Source of the DNA: Typhlomys cinereus
Taxonomy: Eukaryota; Chordata; Mammalia; Rodentia; Platacanthomyidae
Direction: 5' to 3'
NCBI GenBank assembly: GCA_023101885.1
Contig: JALPQD010000413.1
Span: 1,089,650-1,153,649, forward strand
Length of the DNA stretch: 64,000 nt
In this document: in pieces, positions 10,750-21,799 of the stretch
Position numbering within the stretch: the stretch's first letter is position 1
Layout of the letters: the number at the start of each line of letters is the position of its first letter
Program-made: the position numbers and the translations under genes
Notes under the pieces: model-generated
Told to the model about the DNA's origin: nothing
Seen by the model: only the letters and a program-made list of their open reading frames with translations
Databases searched by the model: none

Positions 10750-11174
10750 TGTCATAGTTAGGCACAGGTGTCAACCTGACTGTTGAGGGTTTGAGCTCTG
10801 GGCACATTTGTAGAGAATTAATGGTTGAATTAAGCCCAGAGCAAACCTGTAGGAGATTGTCTAGCTGATGGGGAAGGCCCAGCCCATGCTGGGTGAGATT
10901 AAGCTCTGGAATAAAATGTAGAGAGCTGGTTGAGAGAGTCGGCATCCTTTTTTACACGTGGCCAGACATGCTTGTCTGGCAAGTAAAGATGGTCCCTCTC
11001 TCAGCTGTTACATAGAGATGGTGGGGCCGGTTCCCTCGGCCCTGGTGTTGGTGCATGCTCTCCCGTCAAGCTGGACTGAGAACTGTAACCAGACTGTCAT
11101 AAGGAAATAAACCCTTTGTTCCCTTAAGCCGTTTAATGGTCATTTATCAGCGACCATGCAGGCGAACTGCACCA
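10750..11174 (+). mobile_element. ERVL-like solo LTR with 5-bp target duplication
   Basis: It runs from tgtcatagttaggc to gaactgcacca (TG...CA) and is flanked by gatga at 10745-10749 and 11175-11179. It is 425 bp. It contains 'gtgtcaacctgac' and 'ggaaataaaccctttgttcc' (polyadenylation-signal region). It is a solo LTR with no internal proviral sequence beside it. Confidence 0.9.
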
Positions 11175-11304
11175 GATGATCACCTTTTTTAGATCCAATG
11201 TGTTTACATGCGATCTGATAAGTGGACTCAAGAGACTGGTGGCCTGAGGGACTGAAAACTCAGAATGGCCCAGAGCATCTAGTCCTGTAATTTTCAAGTA
11301 ATAG

Positions 11305-12007
11305 GGTCATAGTTAGGTACAGGTGTCAACTTGATGGTTGAGAGTTTGTGCTCTGGGCACATTTGTAGATTGTTCAGTTAAACCTGAAGGAGATTGTCTA
11401 GTTGATGGGTGTAATGGTTACTCTTTTCTGTTGCTGTGAGATAAGACCCCAAAATCAAGCAATTTAAGGGAGAAAGGGAGATTTGTTCAGCTTATGGTTC
11501 CAGAAGGGGGATAGTCTTTCGTGGAAGACACAGCATGACTGGCTGGCAGGCAGAAGATGGAATAGGCCTAGGTCACTGCAAACATCTTGGAGACTGAGAG
11601 CTACAAGACTGCTCTACAAAAATAGACTTCTCCAGGAGGTAGGGTGGGACTAATCAACTTCAAGGCCCACTCCCTGTGACTGCCTTCCTCCAGCAAGGCT
11701 CCACCTCTCAAAGGTGCCATGACCTTCCCAAACATATGAGACTGTGGGGGACACATTTCAAACCATGAGAATGGGGAAGGGGTGGGACTAGGCCCTGGAC
11801 AGGTGAATAAATGCAGAGAATTGGTTGAAAAAGTTGGCATCCTTGTGTATATTTAGCCAGACATGCTATTCTGTCAGGTAAGGATCATCCCTCTCTCAGC
11901 TGTTATGTGTGAATGTCTCCTGCCAACTGGACTAAGAACTGTAACCATGCTATTGTAAGAGAACAAACCCTTGTTCCCAAAAGCAGCAATGCAGATGAAC
12001 TGCTACA
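11305..12007 (+). mobile_element. ERVL-like solo LTR split by a MaLR LTR
   Basis: The two halves (11305-11409 and 11771-12007) together match the LTR at 10750-11174. The terminus ends 'aactgctaca'. Possible flanks aatag/agcag agree at only three of five positions. The element at 11410-11770 sits inside it, so this LTR is the older of the two. Confidence 0.85.
11410..11770 (-). mobile_element. MaLR-type solo LTR nested in an ERVL-like LTR
   Basis: It starts tgtaatggttactc, ends aaccatgaga, and is flanked by atggg at 11405-11409 and 11771-11775. It is 361 bp, the sister of 8812-9168. The final CA has changed to GA. Removing it rejoins the host LTR sequence 'gatggggaagg', which matches the uninterrupted copy at 10750-11174. 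Confidence 0.9.
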
Positions 12008-12009
12008 AG

Positions 12010-12925
12010 CAGATGAGATAGACTTAGCAGCTATCATGAATAAGATTATTGGGCCATTTCCTTAAAAAGTCTTTTGTAGAAAGGTACCATAGCACCAAGG
12101 GAAACATTCTGAAGACCCAGTGGCATTAGTAGCGTTCTCCCACCTGCTTGTGAGCTGTCTGTGGCACTTGAAGTCACCATTCTTATGCACGGGCTTCCAG
12201 CACCCGTCTGTTCCCATGCTGGGTCGTGGAAGCAGCGTTCCTAGCAGTGCTCCCATGTCAGCTGCTGGGGCCGCCCTGTTGAAATGTTACTTACGCTTCA
12301 TTTTTTCATCTTGTAAATATATATAAATTTAGAAACTGATAAAACACTTGCTTTACATTCTGTGATTGGGGGGAGGGAAAACAAGAGACTCTTTTATATA
12401 AATTCTAATTTTAGGCTTAAAAATCCCCTTTCTTCTTTGCAAAGGTGAAAAAATATATTTACCAGCATCTGACAGTTCTTGAGGTAGCAGCAGCAGATTT
12501 TCTAAGTTGAGGATCATCGGTCCAAGTACTGGCCAGGTCAGCCCTCAGTTCTGAACCCCTCAGAATAAGCAAGTTAGAAAACTGTCCAAGCCAGAGGTTT
12601 TCTCTTCCAGAATCTCAGTCAGGTTTTTAGGGTACCTTTATGCTCTCCTGGGGTCCAGGTGCTGCTGCCTACCCATGATCCTGGGGGTCCTGAAAGCCAG
12701 GCCCCTGATTTATTTACCTGTGTGTATCTAGCACCCCCAGTGTTCTCATCACATAATATGCTAAGTGTAGTGGTCCTTGGCCTCTAAGTAGGATGAATAA
12801 TTCTGAATGTCAACAGAGGAACGCCTAGTGGGCTGGGAAAGCCCACTTCTGCCCATGATGCTGAGGGTGTGTCAAAGAAGACTGGCAGGAGGCAGCAAAC
12901 CAAGTGAAAAGAACACCTTTCTGGA
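12010..12925. other. Unassigned sequence
   Basis: No credible gene. A 68-codon open frame near 12120-12326 has no recognisable domain. The tract 12300-12480 is AT-rich. Confidence 0.3.
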
Positions 12926-12927
12926 TA

Positions 12928-13515
12928 TTCTGTGGCTGTAGTAAAATACCCTGGTGAAAGCAACTCAACTAAGGAAAGGTTTATTCTGGCTCACGATTGA
13001 ATTACAGCCCATCACGGTCTGGAAGTCATAGTTCCAAGTTGTGGTCCCTCACATCCAGAAAGTCACAGTTGAGGTGACGGTCCATCACAGGCATTTACAG
13101 CAATCTAGGTCTCTTCTAGCCCAAGGCTCTAAACGTCTGCCACATCCCAGCCATAAGTCAGTCCTAAAGACCAATGAAACACAAAGTCAGATTTTTCTCA
13201 GTGACAGATTCATTCCTTGCTACCAATTTTCCCATGGTTGCAACCAAAGCCCTAATAAACAGCAACTCACAGTTGTTTTGGCTCACAGATTAAGAAGGGA
13301 CGCAGCCCATCATGGCAGAGAAGGCATGGTGGGAACGGTGAAGACAGTCTACATTGTGTCTACAGTCAGGAAGTAGAGAGTGGACAGAAATTGGGCTGGA
13401 CTATCAAACCTCGGAGCCTGACACCCAGTGACTCACTTCCTCCCACAATTTTCCATCTTCCACTAAAGTTCCCACAGCCTTCAAAACAGCACCCCCTCCT
13501 AAGACCGTGTGTTCA
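12928..13515 (-). mobile_element. MaLR-type LTR sequence, duplicated or two copies
   Basis: Two antisense MaLR-like heads follow each other: 'tctgtggctgtagtaaaata' ... 'ggaaaggtttattctggctc' near 12940, and a second with 'gttttggctcacagattaag' near 13280. A 3' portion follows with 'cttcctcccacaattttcca' and 'ccctcctaagaccgtgtgt'. The middle is irregular, with several 'cacatccagaaagtcacagtt'-like short repeats. Boundaries are approximate. Confidence 0.55.
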
Positions 13516-13519
13516 AAAA

Positions 13520-14205
13520 ATGAGGCGATTAAGGAACATTTCACATTTAAAATGTAAGTTGTATTCAAAAGTAATTCTGAATCACACTCTACTAAACTCA
13601 CTAAACTAAATGGATTCCAATCTTACTCCCTCTCGACAGATCCCTTAAATTTTCATAGCCATTCCAAAGTCACCAGACAAGGGAGAATGCACAATAAAAA
13701 GGGAGATGGGAAGAATCAGAGGTGGTCACAACAGATTATAAACAGAAACTCCATTTTTGTAGATTTTATAAAATTTTCTTTTAAAAAATAATAAAAGCAA
13801 CAGCAAAATTATTTAGTCTCAAATGTGAATAAGGGTTAATCTATCAAAAGATGATTAAGACCTCAAAATTCTCAGCAAATTATCTCACATTTCCTTGGGC
13901 TTCTCACCATGGCTTTATCCTAATTCTGCAGAATAATTCTAGCGCATGTACATTCTCCATGGACACACAATAATATAATGTCTCTGGTAGTTGCAAAGTA
14001 CTTAAAGGGCAGCTTCTTTGTAGTATGACAAGCTCACTTGGATCCTGAATATTGAGTAGATGGAAGAAAATTGATCTCTAAAAATGTAAGTTTCTCAGGA
14101 AGACGACATAAACTACTACTTCTATTGCTCTAAGTTTTTTTTTTTAAACAATGGACACGTGAATAAGAGTAACAATAAGTCTCCTCTGAAAAGTTTAGAA
14201 AAGTA
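13520..14205. other. Unassigned AT-rich sequence
   Basis: No gene or recognisable repeat. Short poly-A and poly-T runs only. Confidence 0.3.
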
Positions 14206-14393
14206 TAGAGAGGGCTTGGGGAGATCAGGGTTTAAAGCCTTTGCCTCCAAAGCAAAAGGACCTGAATTCAGATCCCCATGAAAAAAAATGCCTGGCAGAA
14301 ATGGCAGCAGCCTGTAATTCTGGCTCTCATATGTGCAGAGGCACACCTCTGTCTGTCTCTCTGTCTCTCTTTTTCTTTCTCTCATAAGCAAAT

Positions 14394-14400
<7 letters not shown>
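14205..14400 (+). mobile_element. Older B2-superfamily SINE
   Basis: The tRNA-like head 'gggcttggggagatcagggt' and B-box-like 'gacctgaattcagatcccc' are followed by a body ending in (CT)n and an AT-rich tail. It is strongly diverged from the young family. Confidence 0.65.

Positions 14401-14455
<55 letters not shown>
14398..14455 (+). repeat. (TA)n/(GT)n microsatellite
   Basis: A short (AT)n is followed by about 25 GT units, directly after the older SINE tail. Confidence 0.95.
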
Positions 14456-14689
14456 GCTCTGCTTTAGCTAGAGGACCCAGAAAAATCTGTGCTATCCCCT
14501 ATGCCAAACGACTGAGGCTAGATGTCTGTCACCTACGCAGTACAGTAAGATCCTCCAACACACTGCTGGAATGGTAACAGGGGAGGCTGAGTAGTGGCTG
14601 GTACTTCATTCCAGTGAAGAAGTTCTTAAAAGCCTCTCCCACACATGCATATGTGGATGCAAACCAACACAGAAGCCTGTCCTGGATGG

Positions 14690-15480
14690 TTAAAACAGAA
14701 TTTCAGCAAACTACAACATATTCTAATCATATAGACTCCTTTTTTCCAACCACAATAGAATCCAGCTAGAAATCAGGAAAAGAAATATTAGAAACTTTTC
14801 GGACACTTGAACTTGAAAACATAATATTAAATGGCTGTTAGATCAAAGAGGAAGTTACTAGGCATATTCAAGTGAAACAAAATAAAACACTTTGACCTAA
14901 TTAAAATGAAACTACAACACCTGGAAATCTGAGAGGTGGCGCAGAAGAAGGGGTAAGAGGCTCGTGTGCAATACATAATATGCTCACATTAGAAACCATT
15001 AGTAATGTACACTACTACCTCGGAAGTGAGAAAATGAAAAGAGAAGAATAGAGCCCAAGTATATCAAAGGGAAGAAATAATAAAGGTAAAATCAGAAATC
15101 AATGTAATTGGACATAGGAATAGAGAAAAAAATCAACTAAACAAAAAAGCTGGTTCTTTGAAAAGACCAGTACAAAGGTAACGCACCTGTTCACAAACCC
15201 GGCAGCCTGGATTCCTTCCCTTGGTGGAAGATGAAGGCTCATTGCCAAAGCTGTCCTCTGACCTCCCCATGCGCGCCATGGTATACATGCACCTTCTCGC
15301 TCGCTCTCTCTCTGTCTCTCTCTCTCTACACACACACACACACACAAATGCACACATAAAATTTAAGAAAAGAAAGATTAAATTCTTCAGTGAATCAAGT
15401 AAATAATAAAATTCATTCAGACAGGCTAAAAATGGCTCATAATATTGACAAACCTTTCACAAGTCTGAAAAAGACTCGCT
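14690..15480 (+). mobile_element. Old L1 ORF2 fragment with a SINE-like insertion
   Basis: Sense L1 ORF2 remnants: 'ccagctagaaatcaggaaaa', 'gatcaaagaggaagttacta' and 'aaaaagctggttctttgaaa'. A SINE tail at about 15165-15355 interrupts it (ctgtcctctgacctccccatg, then (CT)n and (CA)n), and A-rich L1-like sequence resumes. No open frame survives. Confidence 0.6.
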
Positions 15481-15960
15481 TTGTCGTTCTTACTGTTGAG
15501 AGTTAAGAGTTCTCCGTGTGTTTTGGATGCAAGTCCCAAATCAGTAATGTGCATTCAAGTGTTTCTCGCCATCGGTGGCTTGTCTTATGCTCCCCAGTGT
15601 CATGCACGTAGCGGAAGTCTGAACTTTAATGAAATCCACCTTATCAATATTTTCTTTCACGGATTATGCTTTTAGTGTTGGGTCTCAAATGTCATGGCTA
15701 AACCTAAATTCACCTGGATTTTCCTTTGTGTATTGTTATAAAGAAGATCATCTTTTGCATTTCTTCAGCTCTCCGTTCCATTGTGAGTTACTGCTTACAC
15801 ATAAAGGTCGTCCACAAGAATTCTCCCTGCACATCCAGATGGGGCTGGAACCACGATTTCAAAGGGAGTGTATATCGGCCATGTGGCACACAGTTTAAAC
15901 ACAAACAGAAAGCTATGGGATGGAATTCCAAGGAAACAGCATGGTCGCCAGCTTGACATT
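15480..15960 (-). mobile_element. Old L1 fragment, antisense
   Basis: Antisense L1 3' ORF2-like sequence, for example 'ctttcacggattatgctttt' and 'cttcagctctccgttccatt'. It is heavily degraded and directly abuts the sense L1 fragment to its left, so one of them is rearranged. Confidence 0.45.
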
Positions 15961-16029
15961 TTACCCTAGATCTGTCTGTATCCAGAAGAGTAACGGTGAG
16001 CTACTTTAAGTAGCAAATGGTAGAATATG

Positions 16030-16428
16030 GTATGTCATGGTTTAGATGCTGTTTGTCTCCCAAGGGCTCATGTGCTGGAAGCCCCAGTTTTGCAAAATTA
16101 AGAGCTGATGGAACATGTAAAGGGCGAGGCCCACTGGAAACTGGAATTTGTTAGGGAGATTGTACTCAGAAGGGATTTATTGGACCTTGATTAGTTCCTG
16201 TAAGAAGAGATTGTTAGAAAATTAAGCCTGACCCTGCATTCTTCCTGTCTCACCATGGGATCTCCTCGGCATGGTTCCTGCCATTGTGATGCCAACTGTC
16301 ACAAGCCCTAACCCTTGCCCAGATGGGGCTGCCTAGATTTGGACTTGCACCTTTAAAAAAAATGTAAGTTTATGAAGCACCCCCATCTCGGGGATTTTGC
16401 TGTAGCAAAAGAAAATAGACTAATACAT
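16030..16428 (+). mobile_element. MST/MLT1-type MaLR LTR
   Basis: The order of blocks fits the MaLR LTR consensus as I remember it: 'tgtcatggtttagatgctg' at the 5' end, 'gggcgaggcccactggaa', 'tctcaccatgggatctcctc', and a 3' end 'gattttgctgtagcaaaag' / 'aaaatagactaatacat'. Confidence 0.75.
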
Positions 16429-16704
16429 AATGTCTTCTTATATACTCTAAGGAGTAGGTTGCATGGTAGATCAATGGCTGTAAGGTGAATTTCTGAGTCT
16501 TAGCTTGAGATAGTCATAAGAGCTTAAAGCAGCCTACAAACAAAGCTGGATGAAAGGAGTGCTCCTCTCAAAATTAGGAAGAAAATCAAATTTACAGTTT
16601 CTTAGTAGATGTATCCTTATAGTTCATTGGCCAGAACTTGTCACACACTTGCCTCTATGCCCAATCACCAGTGGACGGGTTGATTACTGCTTGCTAAGTC
16701 TATG

Positions 16705-17200
16705 GGTTATTCGTTACAACAAAATACCTGAGAAAAGGAACTTAAGGGAGGAAGGGTTTATTTTGGCTCACAATTGAGGTGATAAAGTCCATCATGGCAG
16801 GAAACTATAGCAGAAGGAGCAAGAAGCAGCTGATCAATTGCTTCTGCAGTCAGGAAGCAGAAAGAGATGAATGCTGTGCTCAGCACACTTCCTCTCTCTC
16901 CCTCTTTTTTTAAACATTGGTTTATTTGTGGCAAATGCACCATAATACGTGTGTGAATGTCAGAGAACAGCTTTCAGGAATTAACTCTGTCTTTCTCCCA
17001 TATTGAACTCAGGTTATTGGATATGGCAGCAAGCACCTGTATTTGGTGAGTCATCTCAACCCATCCCATACTTTCTCCTCTTATTCAGCCTATGAAATGG
17101 TGCTGCCCACATCTGGGACAACTCTTCCCTCTCTTGTAGAACTTTACCAGAGGTACCTGATGGTGATTCCATGACCATCTACATCCTGTCACGCTGAGCA
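16705..17200 (-). mobile_element. MaLR-type LTR interrupted by an older SINE
   Basis: Antisense head: 'gggttattcgttacaacaaa', then 'gggtttattttggctcacaa', 'gtccatcatggcaggaaact'. A SINE occupies 16905-17075, after which LTR-like sequence resumes (cctatgaaatggtgctgccc). The ends are uncertain. Confidence 0.6.
16905..17075 (-). mobile_element. Older B2/B3-like SINE
   Basis: On the minus strand, a tRNA-like head lies at the right end ('gagtcatctcaaccc') and the tail at the left (poly-T, then 'ggtttatttgtggcaaatgc'). The internal 'gtgaatgtcagagaacagc' block is typical of rodent B2/B3-type SINEs. Confidence 0.6.
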
Positions 17201-17204
17201 CATT

Positions 17205-18470
17205 GCTGCTCGATTCAAGTAGAATCCCGTTAACAAGGAAGGATGGAAAGGAGCTGTTGGACAGACAAAAAATAGTGCAAAGTCAGCCTTTGTCCCACAG
17301 GATGCTTTGAACCTTCTAGTTGAAGTGTCTGTGCTGTTTGGGGTCTTCACTGACCAGACAATTGATCAACATAAGCCTCTACTGCCTGCCTTTCTAAGCA
17401 AAGACACAGAAATTGCCTGGTTTCATCACGACTTTTGCACAGCAACGAGGGGTCTGCTGAGACGTCCTGAGGATCCCCATCCTTAACAGATGAGTATCAG
17501 CGAGATTAGCTAAAATAAGGAAGAGCCAGGCTGACTATTGGCAAGTACACCTCATCCCTCTGTCTCAAGCAAAGTCTCTGAGCCATTCTTCATCCCTTCC
17601 CTGGGGAGCTAGAAAATGACCAGATTCCCCCTGCATGTGTGTGGTTTAATATAAGTGCCCGTTAAATTTCTTCCGCAATTTAAGGAACTCTGTCTGGTTG
17701 GCTGTCTTGGTCAGCTTTAGGATATTGGTTTGAAAAAGGGTCATAAATTTTATTTTCAATTTTGTTTCTGTGCCTTTTAATACTTTAATATCCCCCTGCA
17801 GGCTTGCTGAGCCCAAAGTTCAGACTGAAGAGAGAAGTGGTTCCAGGGAAGAGCCCACCCCAGGAAAGGATTTTCAACCTGCGAAAGAGCCCCATCCAAC
17901 CTTGGTCAACACAATGGCAAGTTGGGGCCTAAATTACTGTGTAGCGTCTGGCTAAGGGTGTTTCAACGGGCCTCTTCTCTTTAGGAGACTGCTCTTCCTT
18001 CCTTTGTTCCATTGATTCAGACCCAGCCAATTAGAGAACTCATTCCTCTGGGGCAATGATTGAACCTGACCCAATCGTAGCCCTCATTGGAACTGCTAGA
18101 CAACCGGCTACCCATCCCCTTGGTCCAGCTATTCCTGAAACTCAATGCTCCCTTGTGATGTTCCATCACATAAGTTAATAAGTATTCCCCTGCTCCTTTT
18201 TAAGTTATGAGCTATTCTGAGTGAACTTCCATCATTCGCGAAGGAAATAGTTATAAATAGTTGCCGGGTGCTTTGAGCACCGAATCTAGGTGCACCTATG
18301 GTGTATCTCAAGACGTTGCAATTGGCCTCCACTTTTTGTTTTGTGAAAAGATGTTTGACTGTCTTTTTAACATTTGTCATTATACTCATAGATGAAGAGG
18401 CACTCAGCACTCAACCCAGAACTTCCTTTGACAATGGAAGGTGTTTATTACAGAAAATCACAACCCATCC
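17205..18470. other. Unassigned, possibly an old LTR in its right half
   Basis: The stretch 18000-18300 has LTR-like features: 'cagacccagccaattagag', 'gattgaacctgacccaatc' and 'cataagttaataagtattcc'. I cannot name the family. A weak exon-like segment at 17802-17916 has an acceptor (ccccctgcag) but only a GC-type donor (gcaagt), with one open frame reading LAEPKVQTEERSGS at its left end. I do not call it a gene. Confidence 0.3.
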
Positions 18471-18474
18471 AAGT

Positions 18475-19075
18475 GCAGAAAAGAAGTGACTGCGAAATGC
18501 TGGGCCCTAAGCAGGACATCTAAACCAACCCCCACCCAAGGTTCAGAGAACATTGTAGACCAAGAGGTGGTAAAATTGTAAGGGCCCTAAGAGGGGGCAG
18601 TATGGCCAGACACTGTCTTCTGGACATGACAGGACTGTTGTTTTCATGAATTCACTGCAGCTATATGCGTGTGTGTATATGTATATATTTCCACAAGATC
18701 TGCACAGGTTTTGTCCTATCAACATTTCACCATGGAAGGGCAAAGGTCTGATGATGCCCACACATCCCTGGGAGACTGATGAGGGCCGATGGAAGATGTT
18801 TGCATCAGTGCTGTGATGCAGGATTCATGATCCAGCAAGCGCTCAGGCACATGCCGTCCAAGGCAACCCAAATGAAACTCAGTGTGCCATACATGCAAAA
18901 AGACATGAAAACAGAAGAAGGCCTGCAAGGGAAAAGGAAAGAGGGATGGGATTGGCGATTAAGGCATAAAAAAACATCACAAGTTTATCATATTCATATA
19001 TAAAATGCTAAAAGAATTTAAAAATCTAAAGAAATAAATGCAAATTTAAAATATACAATACTAATTTTTAAAAAA
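18475..19075 (+). mobile_element. Older L1 (Lx-like) 3' end
   Basis: It shares blocks with 5930-6740 and with older rodent L1 3' UTRs: 'gactgcgaaatgctgggccc', 'ggtaaaattgtaagggccc', 'cactgtcttctggacatgac' and 'gactgttgttttcatgaatt'. It ends in A-rich sequence near 19075. Confidence 0.6.
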
Positions 19076-19321
19076 AGAATGCTCGAGTAATTTAAACAAC
19101 TGTTTCATTCCACCCTGTATACTGGACAAGACCTAGGATAATCCTTTAAAAAGGAGAAACCGATGAAAATTGAGCAGGAACCAAAGAGATACCTGACAAG
19201 CCACTAAACACATTTCTCAAAGGCCACAAGCTCTGAACCAGAGGTTGAATCTTGTATTAGTCTCATTACTTGTTGCTTTCGGAAAGGTAGAAGGACAAGA
19301 AAGAGACAGGGCCATAAACCC

Positions 19322-19448
19322 ATCTTTTATTTTCTTAAGACACGGTGTCATGTAGCCCAGGCTAGCCTCAAACTCTATGCATCTGAGGGCGGCCTTGAGC
19401 CTAGATCCTCCTGCCTCCTTCTCCAGAGTTCTGAGTATCACAGACATT
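19322..19448 (-). mobile_element. B1-like SINE (7SL-derived), antisense
   Basis: 'gacacggtgtcatgtagccc', 'aggctagcctcaaactcta' and 'gatcctcctgcctccttctc' fit the antisense B1 order. It is diverged. Confidence 0.75.
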
Positions 19449-19559
19449 CAACTAGTTTATGCAGCACTAAGAGACAACCCAGGACCTCATGTATACCAAC
19501 CAGAACTCTAACCCTGCCATCCTGATGATGGATGGATGTCATTTGTGAAAGTAATCCTT

Positions 19560-19900
19560 GCCAAAATGGAGTAAACAGTTGTCAACGTGGAGCTGAGAAC
19601 CGAACCTTTAGACACACCTATGAAGAACTATCTATTTCAGGCCCGCCTATAGGAGATTAGCTAACTGACGTGGGAAGACCCAGCCCATAGGGAGTGGATA
19701 ACATGGAGAGAGAGCTAGCTGGCAATTCTGCAGAATGGCAAGCTAGGAAGTACGCTCCTCTCTCAGCTCTTTGGTTATGGTGTGTCAATTCCCTCGGCTC
19801 CTAGTGATAACTCTCCTGTCATAATGGATTGTAAACTGAACCTATAAACATGAATGAATAAACTTCTAAATTCTTTGGTCATGTATTCATCACATTAATG
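19560..19900 (+). mobile_element. Diverged ERVL/MLT2-type LTR
   Basis: Contains 'cagttgtcaacgtggagct', 'gggaagacccagcccatagg', 'tcaattccctcggctcctag' and 'gaataaacttctaaattc' in the order seen in the ERVL-like LTRs of this window, but at much greater divergence. Confidence 0.55.
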
Positions 19901-19929
19901 AAATAATTAAATAAGACACCAAGATCTCT

Positions 19930-20140
19930 CTCCTTTAAAATATTTATTTGAGAATGAGAGAGAGAAAGAGAGAGAGAGAGAACATGTAGTCATGCATCTA
20001 TGGAACATGGCGGAGGGGAAAGTTAGAGAACAATTTTCAGAATTCAGTTCTACCTTTCTACTCTGTGGGCTTCTGAAGATTGAAGTTGGGTCACTAGGTT
20101 TGTGAGCAGACACTTTCCCACTGAGCTATCTCACCAGCTG
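19930..20140 (-). mobile_element. Older B2/B3-like SINE
   Basis: Antisense: the tail at left (aaaatatttatttgaga plus a GA repeat), body 'gttagagaacaattttcaga', and the tRNA-like head at right ('ccactgagctatctcaccagc'). Confidence 0.7.
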
Positions 20141-20355
20141 GATGCCTGGATTTTCAAGGAGGTCTCTCTATGGTTGTCACTATTTCCTGCTGCTCTCCAG
20201 ACCCGATTAACCCTCCTGACACGTCTCTCAGCGTTTGCTCGCATCCTGACATTGAGTATGTTTATGTGCTGCTGGAGGTCTTGGGTAAACTGCTTGCTTC
20301 TACCTTCCATTCATCTTTAAAAACTTTCTTCTTTTCCTCCTCCCATCCTCACTTT

Positions 20356-20410
20356 TGTTTGCTTGCTTGCTTGCTTGCTTGTTGCTTGTTTGTTTGTTTG
20401 TTTGTTTGTT
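20356..20410 (+). repeat. (TTGC)n/(TTTG)n tetranucleotide repeat
   Basis: About five gctt units, then about six tttg units, immediately left of a B1-like SINE; probably grown from its A-rich tail. Confidence 0.9.
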
Positions 20411-20495
20411 TTGGGAACAGGATCTTACTATGTATCCTGGGCTGGCCTCAGAGTCTCTATTCTGCTTCAACCTCCCGAATGCTAGAGTTAACTTG
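20410..20495 (-). mobile_element. B1-like SINE fragment, antisense
   Basis: 'gggaacaggatcttactat', 'gtatcctgggctggcctcag' and 'caacctcccgaatgctagag' fit antisense B1. Confidence 0.7.
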
Positions 20496-20989
20496 GTTCT
20501 CTCACAACATATCATGCATATAAATCCTGTTTACTACACGTGGCACACATTTCCTCTAGGCCCTTTTTGTTTTATTGCAATGTTAGGTAAGAATTGAGGG
20601 GGTGGTGTGAAGATCATTCATTGACCTTCTTTTCTATGCATGCACATCCTCCCAACCAGCAACCTGCCCACAAAAGTGTATGAGCTCACCCTGATTCACT
20701 ATCCCCCCCCCTCCCAGAGTCTATCATTGATTCTAGGTTCCCCCCTGGTCCTCTGGTGTGTGGCCTGTGCATTTGGACCGATGGACAGATGGATAATATC
20801 ATGTCATCTCCATTGCTATGTCATGAGCACCAGTTTCCCAGCCCCACCAACCCTCTGTGCCTTCTGCTCAGCTCTCTCCCCCAACTCCTGGCAATCACAC
20901 ATCTCCTCACCTCTGTTTCCTTATTGTGAGCAGCAGCTTTTTCTGTAATTACTCTCTTTACCTTCGAGGGATCCTGGTGTTCTAGTTCC

Positions 20990-21140
20990 TGGCTAGGAAA
21001 GCCTTCCCAAGTTATATTAATATTTTTCCATCTTTTCCTCTGATCATTCATGGCTGTGAGTTTTACATTTAGAGCTTTAATATACCTAGAATTTGCATTT
21101 GGGTGTGGCCTATTTTTTTCCAAGCCATCTGAACACTTGA
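20990..21140 (-). mobile_element. Old L1 fragment, antisense
   Basis: 'tggctgtgagttttacattt', 'agctttaatatacctagaat' and 'tttgggtgtggcctattttt' resemble antisense L1 ORF2 3' sequence. A (GT)n repeat follows. Confidence 0.45.
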
Positions 21141-21158
21141 TGGATCTACTTTTTTTCT

Positions 21159-21162
<4 letters not shown>

Positions 21163-21203
<41 letters not shown>

Positions 21204-21205
21204 AC
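21163..21205 (+). repeat. (GT)n microsatellite
   Basis: About 20 GT units, trailing into GTGCACGCACATG-like sequence. Confidence 0.95.
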
Positions 21206-21757
21206 GCACATGTGTCTGTGCATGTGTGTATATTAGAGCAAGTGTATGTATGGATGAGTACATGCATGCATATGTCACAGCACACGTTTCAAGGTCAACA
21301 GTCAACCTTTGAGTGTCATTCCTTTCCTTTTTACCTTGTTTGAAATTGAGTCTCTTTTTCGTTATGTAAACCAGACTAGCGACCCATAGCTTCTGGAAAG
21401 TCTCCTGTCCCTGTCTTCCATTCCTATATGCACAAAGAGATGATAGACTCTGATGCCACTGTGTCTGTTTTATGTGAGATCTGTGGATTCAGATTCAACT
21501 TATCAAGCTTGCCTGGCAAGTGCTCTACCTTCTGAGCCGTCTGCTTAGCCCTGAATCTGCATTTCTCATGGATATTATTTAATACTAGAAATCTAGTAGT
21601 ATATGTTACTAGTATATTAAGAGGAAAAGTATTCATCTTGATGTATTTCTTAAACTTAAAAGTCTTATACTCAACATGATTTTTTTTAAAAAGGCAAAAA
21701 ATATGCAGAAACTTTCTCAGTCAAGAGTTACAGAGTCAATACTAGTTCACCCATTGT
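21205..21757. other. Unassigned AT-rich sequence left of the full-length L1
   Basis: No gene or named repeat was recognised. It contains an antisense SINE-like trace near 21480-21550 ('ttgcctggcaagtgctctac', 'tctgagccgtctgcttagcc'). Confidence 0.3.
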
Positions 21758-21799
21758 CACAAATGCAATATAATTTTATTTTTTTATTTTTTTTATTTA

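Noticed and set aside
17802..17916. Exon-like segment reading LAEPKVQTEERSGSREEPTP
   Set aside because: It has only a GC-type donor, lies in a probable old LTR, and has no partner exon. It is too weak to list as a gene.
20356..20410. Regular tetranucleotide units considered as a possible CRISPR-like array
   Set aside because: There are no spacers, the units are 4 bp, and the DNA is mammalian. It is a simple repeat.
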